Origin: Pseudoips prasinana | Lineage: Eukaryota > Arthropoda > Insecta > Lepidoptera > Nolidae | Assembly: GCA_951640165.1 (NCBI GenBank) | Contig: OX621242.1 | Coordinates: 22,936,001-23,000,000 of the forward strand | Length of the DNA: 64,000 nt | Direction: 5' to 3' | Shown here: positions 34,272-44,330 of the stretch, in pieces | How positions within the stretch are numbered: position 1 is the first letter of the stretch | Layout of the letters: every line of letters begins with the position of its first letter | Translations under genes and position numbers: made by a program | The notes under the pieces: generated by a model | What the model was told of the DNA's origin: nothing | Database searches by the model: none | What the model saw: only the letters and a program-made list of their open reading frames with translations

Positions 34272-34272
34272 A

Positions 34273-34295
34273 GCTTGATGTGCTGGCGTCTGTAC
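34273..34295. mobile_element. GTAC-flanked MITE, right end only (copy E)
   Basis: GCTTGATGTGCTGGCGTCT followed by GTAC (34292-34295), directly after the LINE poly-A. The left part of this MITE is not found. Confidence 0.8.
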
Positions 34296-34439
34296 ATGTT
34301 CAGTCTGATTTCTGATGCATCTGTCCCTCTAGATTAATACAAAGAGCCACGGTTGCACAAACGTGGCTAAGAACCGAAACCATCCTGAGCCGAGATTCAA
34401 ACCTCAAATGGGGTGGTTTCTGGTTCGGGTTACTTAATT

Positions 34440-34635
34440 TCTCCTCTATTGGTTTAGTGGTTATTGAGCATGACATCTAAGACATTATCGGTTCGATCCC
34501 CATATAAGATAAATCTTTGTGTTTTGTCTGGGCATAATTTATCTATAATATGTATGTATGTTTATCACTTATCTGATTGCTATAGCTCTGCCTATTTCCA
34601 TAGCATTTGTCTGAATTATCCCAAGATATATAATT
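34440..34635 (+). mobile_element. SINE-3, diverged
   Basis: TTGGTTTAGTGGTTATTGAG (head), TCGGTTCGATCCCCATA (B box), TTATCACTTATCTGATTGC and ATAGCTCTGCC. Confidence 0.7.
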
Positions 34636-35323
34636 CTCCACGGACACGCTCACACATCACATAAATATTAACCTACATCTATCTATATAACTATATCTTA
34701 CATATATTTGAAAATACGTATATCTATATTCACTTAACATTACAAAGATTATTTCATTTCATTTGATAAGTTCATAGGAATATAAAATAGTAACACAGGC
34801 TCACCATCTGCAATTCTTTTATGTATTAAGTGACCAGCAATGTTGAGTTTACTGTAAGTAATATTGTATAATTTAAGCTTTATATGAATGATAATTGTAA
34901 ACTTGTTTGTGGTTTCAAATAAATAAATAAAAAAAAAAGACATTTATTTATTTTGTTTTTTGCTTATAGGCGGGGAAAAAGCCGTAATGGCTAAAAACTT
35001 TCTGGAAAATCTGGAATAATCAGATATCTAGAAACGCATGTTTGAAACACCCTATTTTACATCTCTGAATTTACAACTTTTGTCCGGTAGGAAATGAACC
35101 TTCATCGTCCCCGGCCCTATTTTGATTGACAAATAAAATGAGTAGGCATAAGTTTCTCTACCGCGTTGTACCATAAAATACCAAAAATCTTTTAAATCAG
35201 GTACTTTATTGTTATTACATTGGCCAAACACATTAGTCTTATTCAAGCCCTTTTGGTAAAGTATCCAATAACCCACCTACTTAGTCAACTTATCGGAATA
35301 TGACTAAAAGATCCAGATTCGTC
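34636..35323. other. Non-coding, nothing recognised
   Basis: AT-rich; two short minus-strand ORFs without domains. Confidence 0.4.
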
Positions 35324-35586
35324 CATCATCATCATCATCATCATTGCAGCTAAATAAGTCCACTGCTGGACAAGCCTCCCTCAAGAATCGTCTTGAGGGG
35401 ATATGCCATAATCGCCACGCTTGGCAGGCGGGTTGGCGATCGCAGTAAGATAGTCATAGTTATCAGAAGGAAGCTGCTGCCCTTCCTCAGGTAGATATTC
35501 CCTCGGGTCGACTTCTACGCCCCCCACGGGATGAGATGGGGTGGTGATATTCTGATTCTGATATTTGTCGCCGTCACCACACAGCA
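35324..35586 (-). mobile_element. Family B copy, full length
   Basis: The best preserved minus-strand copy: (TCA)n, the tail CCACTGCTGGACAAGCCTC, ATGCCATAATCGCCACGCTT, GGCGGGTTGGCGATCGCAGT, CCCTCGGGTCGACTTCTACG and CGCCGTCACCACACAGCAA. In sense it reads through as LPEEGQQLPSDNYDYLTAIA then NPPAKRGDYGISPQDDS without a stop. Confidence 0.9.
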
Positions 35587-35911
35587 AATTGTTTTACAAA
35601 CGTTGCATTTTTATGGAAATTGACGAAAACATAAACTTTAAAAATGAAATCGCCATACCCCGGTCACCAATTTCCAACTCATCTAATGACTTACCTACTG
35701 AGTACAGTCGAATTACTTTAGTAGATACACTTGTTAAACGAAACACGTCCTTATTGCATAGGTAATAAAGATATTGCAGAGGTCAAAGTGTGTCGTGGCA
35801 TCGAGTGTACATTCAGCACAGCATAACGCACGCTTGTTCGGAAGGTGAAAGGCATATCGCTTTCGAATTAGATCGCGTTATGTCGGTGAAACGCACCAAC
35901 ACTCTCCAATG
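35587..35911. other. Non-coding, nothing recognised
   Basis: No supportable feature. Confidence 0.4.
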
Positions 35912-36033
35912 TTTATGTACTTAAAAGATATCGGATTTACTTGGTATCATATTGTTCTAATGAGGAAGTTTGTTAGTTGTTTGTTGAATTTCTAATAAAT
36001 TAATTACACTGTGCAAATATAATAGTTTTTTTT

Positions 36034-36338
36034 AGATGAAAGACAACGCCAGCACTCCTTAGTGCAGGGGCTCTACCGGCCAAGTCGCCGAACATCGTTT
36101 TCGTGAATGGCGTTCAAATAAATAAAGGTTAAAATTACTTAATCAAGCGTTAAATCGGGTTCCATAACCAGATGTGACGTCTTAAACGGTCTGGAATCGA
36201 TTGTCAACGTTGAAGCCGATTTAACGGTTCATTAAGTCAGTTTTAATCTTTATTTATTTGAACGCCATTCACGAAAACGATGTTCGGCGACTTAGCCGGT
36301 ACAGCCCCAGGCGTTGACTTTCATGTAAAAAAAATATT
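36034..36338. repeat. Foldback: two inverted copies of one retro-tail
   Basis: The left arm 36034-36160 and the right arm (to 36338) share, in opposite orientation, GCGTTGTCTTTCAT-like ends, CCGGCTAAGTCGCCGAACAT, CGTTTTCGTGAATGGCGTTC and AAATAAATAAAG. The left arm has a 14-bp extra segment (AGCACTCCTTAGTG). The arms are bounded by poly-T on the left and poly-A on the right, as if two inverted retro-copies were joined. Confidence 0.8.
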
Positions 36339-36568
36339 CCCTAATAATGAAATGGAATAATGAAATAATGAAATTTATTCAGCACTTGGGTATTAACATA
36401 CACTTGTACTTGTCAAGCTCGCAATGCAGTACATAAACATAGTCGAATTCAGTATAAAAGTTACAAAAAATTAATAAGTCCGTCCGTGCGGTCTGTTTTA
36501 CCAGATATATTTTCTTAAATCCTTAAACAAATAACACAACAAGTTACTAATCTATACATTAATCTAAT

Positions 36569-36732
36569 CCCTGTGTCGCGGGGTACTTTACAAACATATA
36601 ATAGACGGACACAAATTACATCCAGACTCAGAAAAACTATTTATGAGTTACACAAATAGTAGTCCGGCGCGGGACTCGAACCCGCGACACGAAGCGGCGA
36701 GGCGACTGTCTTAGCCGCTGCGCCACGTGCAG
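36569..36732 (-). mobile_element. SINE-1, lacks 3' end
   Basis: In complement: GCACGTGGCGCAGCGGCTAA, GTGTCGCGGGTTCGAGTCCC and GTAAAGTACCCCGCGACACA. The last ~30 bp of the family are absent. It is part of the insert in the first unit of the tandem array. Confidence 0.88.
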
Positions 36733-37400
36733 TCCATATAATTGTTATAAGTTTGTGTTAGGAAATAAAGCATCCACTAGAAGAGTTTAGTAGAATAAGG
36801 TAGATAGATCATAGATAGACGGGCTTGGTTGGTAAATGGCCGCCTGTCACGCCGCAGGTCGTTTATGTATGTATTGTTTATGTACTTAAAAGATATCGGA
36901 TTTACTTGGTATCATATTGTTCTGATGAGGAAATTTCTTAGTTGTTGTTTGTTGAATTGCTAATTAATTAATTACTAGAACAATGGGCAAATATACTTGT
37001 TATAAGTTGATCTTAGGAAATGAAGCATCCACTAGAAGAGTTTACTAGTATAAGGTAGATTATAGATCGACGGGCTTGGTTGGTAAATGTCCGCCTGTCA
37101 CGCCGTAGGTCGTTTATGTATGTATTATTAATGTACTTAAAAGATATCGGATTTACTTGGTAATATATTGTTCTGGTGAGGAAATTTCTTAGTTGTTTGT
37201 TGAATTTCTAATAAATTAATTACTTATATACTGGGCACATATAACCTGCTATAAGTTGATCTTAGGAAATGAAGTTTGCACTAGAAGAATTTAGTAAGTT
37301 AGTAAGTTAGATTGTAGATTACGTATATATTGATTTTTATACTATATAAATAAATAAATAAATGCGGCCAGCAAAATAAACCGATGAAGTGTGAATGTAC

Positions 37401-37575
37401 ACGTCTGTTTGTCATGAGTCTGGGTGTAAATATCTATATAAGTATGTGTTTACAAAATAAAAGTAGTATAAGTAATATATCAATTATCTGGTTTCCACAG
37501 TGCAAGCTCTACTTGTTTTGGGATGGCCGTGTGTGAATTAAGTCCCAGGATATTATATTATATTATTATTATTAT
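37401..37575 (+). mobile_element. SINE-2, 5' truncated
   Basis: GTCTGTTTGTCATGAGTCTG, GTAAATATCTATATAAGTAT, CTGGTTTCCACAGTGCAAGC and AAGTCCCAGGATATTATATT with (ATT)n. The tRNA head is missing. Confidence 0.8.
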
Positions 37576-37793
37576 ATCACAAAGATACTGTGGTTTATAC
37601 AAATTAAAATAAATAAACTAATGGTGACAGCAAAGTAAACTGATGAAATGTGAATCGGATGTTCGGACCGAGAGGGTTCCATAACTTTTTGGACCGATTA
37701 ATTAAGATTCGTTGTAGGTATACGATTTTTGATGCTTAGTTAGAAATACCGATCTACTGTCTTGTAGTCTTCAAGTAATATAGTTTATTAAAC

Positions 37794-37977
37794 AGACAAC
37801 GCCCGCACTAGGGAATTTAATCCCTGTGTCGCGGGGTAGTTTACAAACATATAATAGACTGACACAAATTACATCCAGACTCCGAACAACTTTTGTCACA
37901 TAAATAGTTGTCCCCGAATCGAACCCGGGACATGAAGCGGCGAATCGACTGTCTTAGCGTTGTGCCACACGTGCAGT
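37794..37977 (-). mobile_element. SINE-1, full length
   Basis: CAGACAACGCCCGCACTAGG (3' end), ACATCCAGACTCCGAACAAC, CGAATCGAACCCGGGACATG (B box), GTGCCACACGTGCAG (5' end). Moderately diverged. Confidence 0.88.
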
Positions 37978-38134
37978 CATCTATCGACGTTACCTAAATA
38001 TTCCAAAATTTCGTCACCCACATGATTTACATTTCTAATGATTAGAAATGTGATAAGATATAAAATAACGACTCAGAAAACATGTAACAACTATTTCAAA
38101 AATAGAATTAATATTGATTAATAATTTTTTGTTT

Positions 38135-38215
38135 CTTTGTTTGGCGTGGTTGGTATGCTTGCCTTTCACGCCGCAGGTCGTGGGTTCAATTCCCACTCAG
38201 GTCAGATCGAGAGAA
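38135..38215 (+). mobile_element. SINE-2 head only
   Basis: TTTGGCGTGGTTGGTATGCT, CACGCCGCAGGTCGTGGGTT and CAATTCCCACTCAGGTCAG. It then breaks directly into a minus-strand family B copy. Confidence 0.8.
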
Positions 38216-38223
38216 CAGGTCGA

Positions 38224-38617
38224 TGGCAGACGGGTTGACGATCGCAGTATGATGGTCACAGTACTCAGAAAGAAGCTGCTGCCCGTCTTCTGGTCGGTAT
38301 TCCCTCACATGGGATGAGATGGGGTGATGATATTTGAGGGGCTCGATGGCGTGGTTGGTAGATGCTTGCCTTTCACGCCGTAGGGCGTGGGTTCGATTAC
38401 CACCCAGGACAGATATTTGTGTGCATAAACATGTCTATTTGTCCTGAGTGTGGATGAAATTATCTATAGCTAGTGTTTATTTAGAAAACAAAAAGTAGTA
38501 TTTGTAGTATATCAGTTATCTGGTTCCATAGTACAAGCTCTGCTTAGTTTGGGATCAGATGACCGTGTGTTAATAATGTCCCAGGATATATATTTGCCGC
38601 CTTCACCACACAGCCTA
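38224..38617 (-). mobile_element. Family B copy split by SINE-2
   Basis: GCAGACGGGTTGACGATCGC to GGGATGAGATGGGGTGATG (to 38334) is continued after the SINE by TTTGCCGCCTTCACCACACA (38592-38617). ATATTTG occurs at both joints (about 38328 and 38589), a plausible 7-bp target duplication. Confidence 0.8.
38338..38598 (+). mobile_element. SINE-2, full length, inside family B
   Basis: The reference copy for the family. Head GGCGTGGTTGGTAGATGCTT, B box GTGGGTTCGATTACCACCC, GTGTGCATAAACATGTCTAT, GTATATCAGTTATCTGGTTC, CATAGTACAAGCTCTGCTTA and ATGTCCCAGGATATA. Confidence 0.9.
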
Positions 38618-38830
38618 AGTAACTATATTTATTTTAAAGCTATACTTAGGTAGGTAGGTAGGTTTAGGTAACTCGTGTCAGTGGTACAGCATAGTTAATT
38701 GTTACACGTTCCTGATAACAAACTCAACACAATTACCGATATCACCACAACTGAGGATATTTTCGCACTTAAATTGTGGTTTTATAATTCCTAGTGAAAT
38801 ATGTATTTTATTCGTTATTGTATAGATTTA
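38618..38830. other. Non-coding, nothing recognised
   Basis: Contains a short TAGG tetranucleotide run near 38650. Confidence 0.4.
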
Positions 38831-39246
38831 CTGCACGTTTGGCGCAACGGTTAAGACAGTGGCCTCGCTTACTGGGCTCCCGGGTTCGATTCCCGCATAT
38901 GATAATTATAAGTATACTTTCTAATTCTGGGAGTGCTTTGTGTCCGTTGAAAAGTACCCCGCAATCATCATCATCTTATCAGCCGAAAGACGCTCACAGC
39001 TGGACAAACGCCTCCCCTAACGATCTCCAAAATCCCGCATCCAGCGACTTCCAGCGACCTTCACAAGATCATCAATCCATCTTGTAGGGGGCTGCCCACA
39101 AGCTGCGTCTTCCGGTTCGTGGTCGCCACTCGAGAACTTCTCTGTTCAAGCGCCGTCGCCACTGCTAGTCCAGCTTGGCAATTCTTCCGGCTATATCGGG
39201 TAAACATAGATTAATTTCATTAGAGCAGGCGTTGTCTTTAATAAAG
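38831..39246 (+). mobile_element. SINE-1 split by an RTE tail
   Basis: CTGCACGTTTGGCGCAACGG, GGGTTCGATTCCCGCATATG and AAAGTACCCCGC (to 38965) resume at about 39201 with AGATTAATTTCATTAGAGCA and GGCGTTGTCTTTA. The SINE is therefore older than the RTE fragment inside it. Confidence 0.82.
38967..39200 (-). mobile_element. RTE tail, 234 bp, inside SINE-1
   Basis: Starts (ATC)n, then CAGCCGAAAGACGCTCACAG and CTTCCGGTTCGTGGTCGCCA. In sense it reaches back to AKLD-like codons before RPRTGRR. A few indels. The duplication of the target is not clear. Confidence 0.85.
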
Positions 39247-39484
39247 CTATTCATTTTGTAGCAAAGTCGACGTCATGTCCAGTTATACACTCCAGTCATC
39301 ACACAAGCAGTCCCCCTGATCGTGAGCGGCTACCGTAACCGTAAAGGTAAGCAGTAACACGTTTGGCAATGTGTGTCACAAACGTGACCTCCTCCCCGAT
39401 GACCTCTAGCGAGTTGAATCACACCCAGGACCACAATGTTATTAGCTGGACTGCCTCGTTGGTCCTGGTGCTGGGTTCAAATTG

Positions 39485-39640
39485 AGTGCGCGTGTAGCGC
39501 GATGATTAAGGAAGTCGCAACGCTGCTACTAAGGTGCCGTTGTGTGTCGGGTATTATCCCTTGACGCCTTGCGTCCGTGGATTACAATTGTTTGTAATGT
39601 CCTCGAAATCCAGGAATTAATATTTCTAATACTGGCAACT
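39485..39640 (+). mobile_element. SINE-1-like relic
   Basis: GTGCGCGTGTAGCGCGATGA head, GTCCGTGGATTACAATTGTT, GTAATGTCCTCGAAATCCAG and GGAATTAATATTTCTAATAC. The order of parts fits SINE-1, but identity is low. Confidence 0.55.
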
Positions 39641-40429
39641 CTAAATCTACTCTAAATTCAAAATATCTTTGGTCGGTCAGCAAAATTGTTCATAAACTAT
39701 ACCTACAACACCACCAACACTCCAGACTTCACTCTTCAGACTCCAGCCTTACACTCAAAATAATTCATAAGAGAAAAATCTGACCTATCGGACTAGTCCA
39801 ACAACATTAAAATTAGTTAACTATTCCTTATTTATTCCGCATTTATCACTACTGAAATATAAATGGTATAACATTATTCTGTTTTACGTCGTGTGAAAAG
39901 GATATTATACTCGTTTTCTTTTCAAACAACCTATGCCAGAAACAACTGCTCATCCAAAGCGCGAAATCATTCAACAAATTCTAACATCATACTTATTTAA
40001 CCTCTATATTAGGTTACGTTAATTTAAATCGGCAAAACTAAAAATAACCCGTTTTTTAATAAGAATTACGTTAGAAGGTATCTGATGCTAATGAATGATA
40101 GTAAAATTTGTTGGCCTCAATTGTCACCAACACCAAGTTAGGTGTTGGTGACAATTTAGGCCATTCAAAGTAGATCCGGGACAATCACTTCTCAATCATT
40201 CTAAACAGGACTCAGTCCTACATTTTCCATAAAACGAGATAATTGTTATTACTAAGTGCATTATAATACAACACGCATCGCTAATAAGGCAGACGTAGGT
40301 ATGCCTAGATAGCAGTAAACCTTAGCCTAGATATAACACATAAATTTTATCATGCAAGATTAAAACGCGTCTGACGAAGAAATACTTACGTCTTTTTGAC
40401 ACAATATGACACGTAAATATTTGACGGGC
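39641..40429. other. Non-coding with one hairpin
   Basis: The hairpin at 40113-40162 has 22-bp arms, GGCCTCAATTGTCACCAACA/CC and its near-perfect complement (one mismatch), with a 6-base loop. Otherwise nothing recognised. Confidence 0.6.
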
Positions 40430-40620
40430 CTGTTGGGCCAGTGGTTAGTAAACCTGACTATTAAGCCAGAGGGTGTGGGTTCGATTCCCAGGACAAATCT
40501 CGGTGTGTTGACAAAGGTTATTTGTTATGACTGGGTTTAATTTATGTATAATACCTATGTATGTATTAAGAAATATAGAAGTATGTTTATAGCCTAGTTT
40601 GGGATATGGCAATAAAAGTC
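40430..40620 (+). mobile_element. SINE-3, diverged
   Basis: ACGGGCCTGTTGGGCCAGTG, GTTAGTAAACCTGACTATTA, GTGGGTTCGATTCCCAGGAC and GTTTATAGCCTAGTTTGGG. Confidence 0.75.
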
Positions 40621-42131
40621 GTCACGTTAGGAAAAACCGTTATACCCCGTCCATGCGACTTTCTCGCTCTCTTTACCTTTCAACTATATACCAGTGTGTG
40701 AGCATGAGAGTCTTGAGATTCGAGCAGACGAAAACTACAACTAAGATAAATACTAGTATGTAGTACAGTCGATTCTGTCGGAAGACACACTTATACCCGA
40801 CCTTACTATCAACGCAATAAGACCTTCTCAAGGTCAAAGTGTATCCACCAACGAGCTGTAGTGTCGCCTGTACTACATCGCAGATTACGGCGTAGTATAA
40901 ATGTGCTCTTTCTAATTTTTATTTGCATAAAATCAAACGTTTCATACAGACGAACGTATTAAGATAACAATGGCAATGAGATTAGAAATCATTACTTTCT
41001 ATACTGTGTAAAATTTCCTATTGCGCAAGCGTTGCTCAAACACTCGCGTACGTCGCGATAAGCGCATGCAACGATGTTGTACCTATACGTACTTATGAGA
41101 ATGTTGGAAATATCTTAGTAACAGATAAATTCCGTATAAACGTGTCAGCATGAGCTCTCGTGATAGAAAAATACTCTGACAAAACAACATTTACCACAAA
41201 CTATCACTTAGAATTTTGATGCTAGCTAGGAAGGACGTTTTCAATAGAGCTATTTGAGAAATAAATATTATTATTTAAAATAATCAAGCGGGACGACGGG
41301 ATTAAATATAAATATTTTAGTCTATAGTGGTAATTTAGTGTTTCTAAGGGAACATAAAAGGCATGGAAGAACTTGTATTTCGACAAGCAACTTAATTAGT
41401 TTACAATACTTTATCCTACTAATACCTAGAACGATATGATGATATGGACAAGCTGATAATGATGCAATGTAAATAAGTTTCTTGTAATATTTTTTGTAAA
41501 CAGTTCCCTGAATCAAAACTTTCTGAAATATATTTTTAATGAACGATTTCGAAGACGGTGTCACGCATTTAAAACAATGTTATCCCTTTTAATGACTATA
41601 TAACTCTACTAGTCTCTACTGTCTAAATTATAATAGTAAATAATATCCGTACTGAGCAAATTGTATATGGGAGTACTTCACAAATGATCATTCAATTAAA
41701 AAAAATCGATTGGTAAACCCCATAGTAACATGTACATACATACACGAAAAACAAAATACGCATCGTGTTGAGAATGTTTATTTTTTTAAGTCTATCTAAA
41801 AATTCGTCGATATGACCTATGCACCTATTAACGTTCACATTCTAAGTTCATTACCAACGTATTTTTATCATCCACCATTCATATTGATAGTGTCATGTGT
41901 TGATGGTGTACTATTTTTGTTATGGGTACTCCTACTATATATTGTGTAACTAACTACATGTGTACCTATATCGTTGCATTTTTGTCGATTGCACAACAAC
42001 AGAACTTGCAGTAAGTTGCAATGATCCTTCACAAATTGGGCTCATTAGCCGTTAGATTCGAATGTCTAGTTAATACGGTAACATTCTTGGACCATGTGGT
42101 TACAACTTCGAAAATGTAACTACCTTGTACT
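40621..42131. other. Non-coding, nothing recognised
   Basis: 1.5 kb without a credible ORF, family or structured repeat. Confidence 0.45.
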
Positions 42132-42350
42132 TACTTACATACTTATCGTATGGGCAGTGGTTACCCTAGTGTCAGAGTTGTTTAAGCCATCCAGTAGGCC
42201 TATGTCATGGCTTAACATTTGTTGTCTAATGACTACAAACGGGACCGATAGCTTTACGTGCTCTCCGAAGCACGGAGATGCTCAGAAATTAAACCAATTG
42301 GTGGTCACTCGCCGCTCGCTTATGGACCAGTGAGAGCGTCTATCTATGGG
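42132..42350 (+). repeat. Family D copy
   Basis: ACTTATCGTATGGGCAGTGG, GTTACCCTAGTGTCAGAGTT, TTGTCTAATGACTACAAAC and CCGAAGCACGGAGATGCTC. An internal deletion removes the CATCTATGGACTGACC part. Confidence 0.85.
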
Positions 42351-42524
42351 CGCTTTATAAAGCAAAACTTTCAGAATAAGACTTTCAAGAACAGCATAGC
42401 CAAGTATTAACAGGTTTGGCAGATTGGTATTGATGGACTGTAAGTAAAGACGGGTAACCATACAGTGGAGCGCAAGTGGATGAAGAGGCGGACATTTGCG
42501 CGAATAATTAACAGAATATCGATC

Positions 42525-42600
42525 TCATCATCATCATGTCAGCCAAAAGTCGTCCACTGCTGGACAAAGCCCCCCCCCCCCTCCCCTAGCCGTCTTATGT
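42525..42600 (-). mobile_element. RTE/family B tail scrap
   Basis: TCATCATCATCATGTCAGCC and GTCGTCCACTGCTGGACAAA, followed by a C-run (42570-42581) and loss of homology. Too short to say which family. Confidence 0.75.
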
Positions 42601-42754
42601 TGCACGTATCCCATCATTACCAAATATCGATAAAGAATAATAAAATTATTGATTTGGTTCTCCGTTAACATCTTGATCCTTCGCCATTTCAGCTGAGTAC
42701 TACACAGGTTTTAATTTTTGTATATAAATAAATATCCGAGACTTATCACACAGC

Positions 42755-42965
42755 GCTATCTAGCCCAAACTAAGCAAAGCTTATACTATAGATACTATAA
42801 CGAATATAAATACTTATATACTTTTTTTTAATACAATGAAAACATTCACACCAAGACAGATGAAAATATTTGTTTTGTGCAAGGATCGATCCTATACCTT
42901 TGGGTCAAAAGGTAACCTACCTTTACTATCAACACTAACACACTATCAACTGAGCCATTGCAGTT
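42755..42965 (-). mobile_element. SINE-3-like, decayed
   Basis: In complement: GCAATGGCTCAGTTGATAGT (head), AAGGTATAGGATCGATCCTT (B-box region), and the body ending AAGCTTTGCTTAGTTTGGGC (about 42770). Confidence 0.6.
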
Positions 42966-43084
42966 AAACCAGTACTAACAATCAGCAAAAACGATGCCTA
43001 CTTGCTTATCAAAGCCATTGAGCCAAGTTCGTTGACTTCGAAAAAGACTACTGTATGATGTTTTCAGATAGGGTATTGAAAAAT

Positions 43085-43262
43085 AGGTGCAAAAGACGTG
43101 CACTGCAGGACCTAGGTCTCCAAAGATCTCCACAATTCCCGGTCTTGCGCTACCCACATCCAGCAGTTACCTGGTCCACCTAGTAGGGGGTCTACCGACA
43201 CTGCTCCTTCCGGTTCGTGGACGCTACTCGAGAACGTTTCCCAGCGGCCGTGGGTTCTAGGA
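43085..43262 (-). mobile_element. RTE tail fragment
   Basis: GCACTGCAGGACCTAGGTCT, CAAAGATCTCCACAATTCCC, GGTCTTGCGCTACCCACATC and CCTTCCGGTTCGTGGACGCT. The (ATC)n end has been lost. Confidence 0.82.
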
Positions 43263-43347
43263 GCTGTGTGCCCATAAATTTAACTAACTGATCCACACAT
43301 GTTGGAAATTATGTAATTAACAGTGCTTACGGCTTATTGTGTATAAT

Positions 43348-43640
43348 AATAATGTCCTGGGACATTATTCACACACGGCCACCTGATCCCAATCTAAGCA
43401 GAGCTTGTACTAAAGAAACCAGATAACTGATATACTACTTTTCTTTTGTGAATACATACTTATACTTTACTTTGACGGGCCTGTTGGCGTGGTTGGCAAA
43501 TGGCTTGCTTTTCACGCCTGAGGTCGTGGGTTCGATTCCCACTCAGGACACACTATTTGTGTGCATGAACATATATTATCTATTTGTCCTGAGTCTGGGT
43601 GAAATTATCTAAACGAGTATAATAATAATATACAATATAC
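43348..43640. mobile_element. SINE-2 inverted pair
   Basis: 43348-43470 is the 3' half of SINE-2 in minus orientation (ATGTCCTGGGACATTATTCA, CAGAGCTTGTACTAAAGAAA). It is joined at about 43473 to the 5' half of another in plus orientation (GGCCTGTTGGCGTGGTTGGC, GGTCGTGGGTTCGATTCCC). The two do not overlap in family coordinates, so together they look like one element whose halves point in opposite directions. Confidence 0.75.
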
Positions 43641-43984
43641 AACAGGCTCGTCAATCGTTACAATAATACGAAATAAAATCGAAAAAATATTTGAAAATTC
43701 CCTCCCATTTCCAACTTTACAATTGTGTCCAAAGTATTATTGGCGACAAAGGTAGGGGAATGAATCACACTAAAATGGTGACGTACTTTTCCGAAATACT
43801 TTCATGACATGTGTGCGTAGTTAATAGAATGCACATCCGCTGATCTCCTTATATACGAAATGTCAACTCCATCGTTAAACTATAACAGAATTGCGCACCG
43901 TCAACACTAGAGGACATGCATGTGTGAATTATTCATTTATAAAGGCGTCTCATGGATGCGGTATTTATATAACTGTACAGTTAT

Positions 43985-44124
43985 AAAAGCTGTGTGGCTG
44001 ATGGCATTGAATATCACCACCACATCTCATCCCGTGGGGTGGCGTAGAAGTCATCCTGAGGGAATATCTACCAGAGAACAAGCAGTAGCGTCTTTATGTA
44101 CTATGACCATCATATTGCAATTGT
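43985..44124 (+). mobile_element. Family B, 5' two-thirds
   Basis: GCATTGAATATCACCACCAC, CTCATCCCGTGGGGTGGCGT and GAGGGAATATCTACCAGAGA. Homology stops at about 44124, where SINE-2 begins without spacer. Confidence 0.82.
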
Positions 44125-44330
44125 TTCCTACCCAGGACAGAAATTTGTGTGCATGAACATGTCTGCTTGTCCTGTGCCTCTCGGTGTAATTATCTTTATA
44201 AGTATATATTTACAAAAGACATGAAGTATATGTATTATATCAGTTTTTTGGTTACCATAGTACAAGCTCTGCTTAGTTTGGGATCAGATGGCCGTGTGTG
44301 AATAATGCCTCAGGATATTATTATAATTAT
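44125..44330 (+). mobile_element. SINE-2, 5' truncated, fused to family B
   Basis: TACCCAGGACAGAAATTTGT, GTGCATGAACATGTCTGCTT, CATAGTACAAGCTCTGCTTA and AATGCCTCAGGATATTA with (ATT)n. The tRNA head is replaced by family B. Confidence 0.82.

Larger units (their letters stand above)
35912..37330 (+). repeat. Tandem array, unit about 245 bp, first unit interrupted
   Basis: TTATGTACTTAAAAGATATC, GGATTTACTTGGTA, GTTTGTTGAATT, GTTATAAGTTGATCTTAGGA, CATCCACTAGAAGAGTTTA and GGGCTTGGTTGGTAAATG recur at 35912, 36879 and 37130. Units 2 and 3 are about 245 bp. Unit 1 is split: 35912-36023 continues at 36736-36878, with about 710 bp of other repeats between. Each unit carries a SINE-2-like head (GTTGGTAAATGTCCGCCTGT, CACGCCGTAGGTCG), so the array formed after a SINE-2 fragment became part of the unit. 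Confidence 0.85.
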
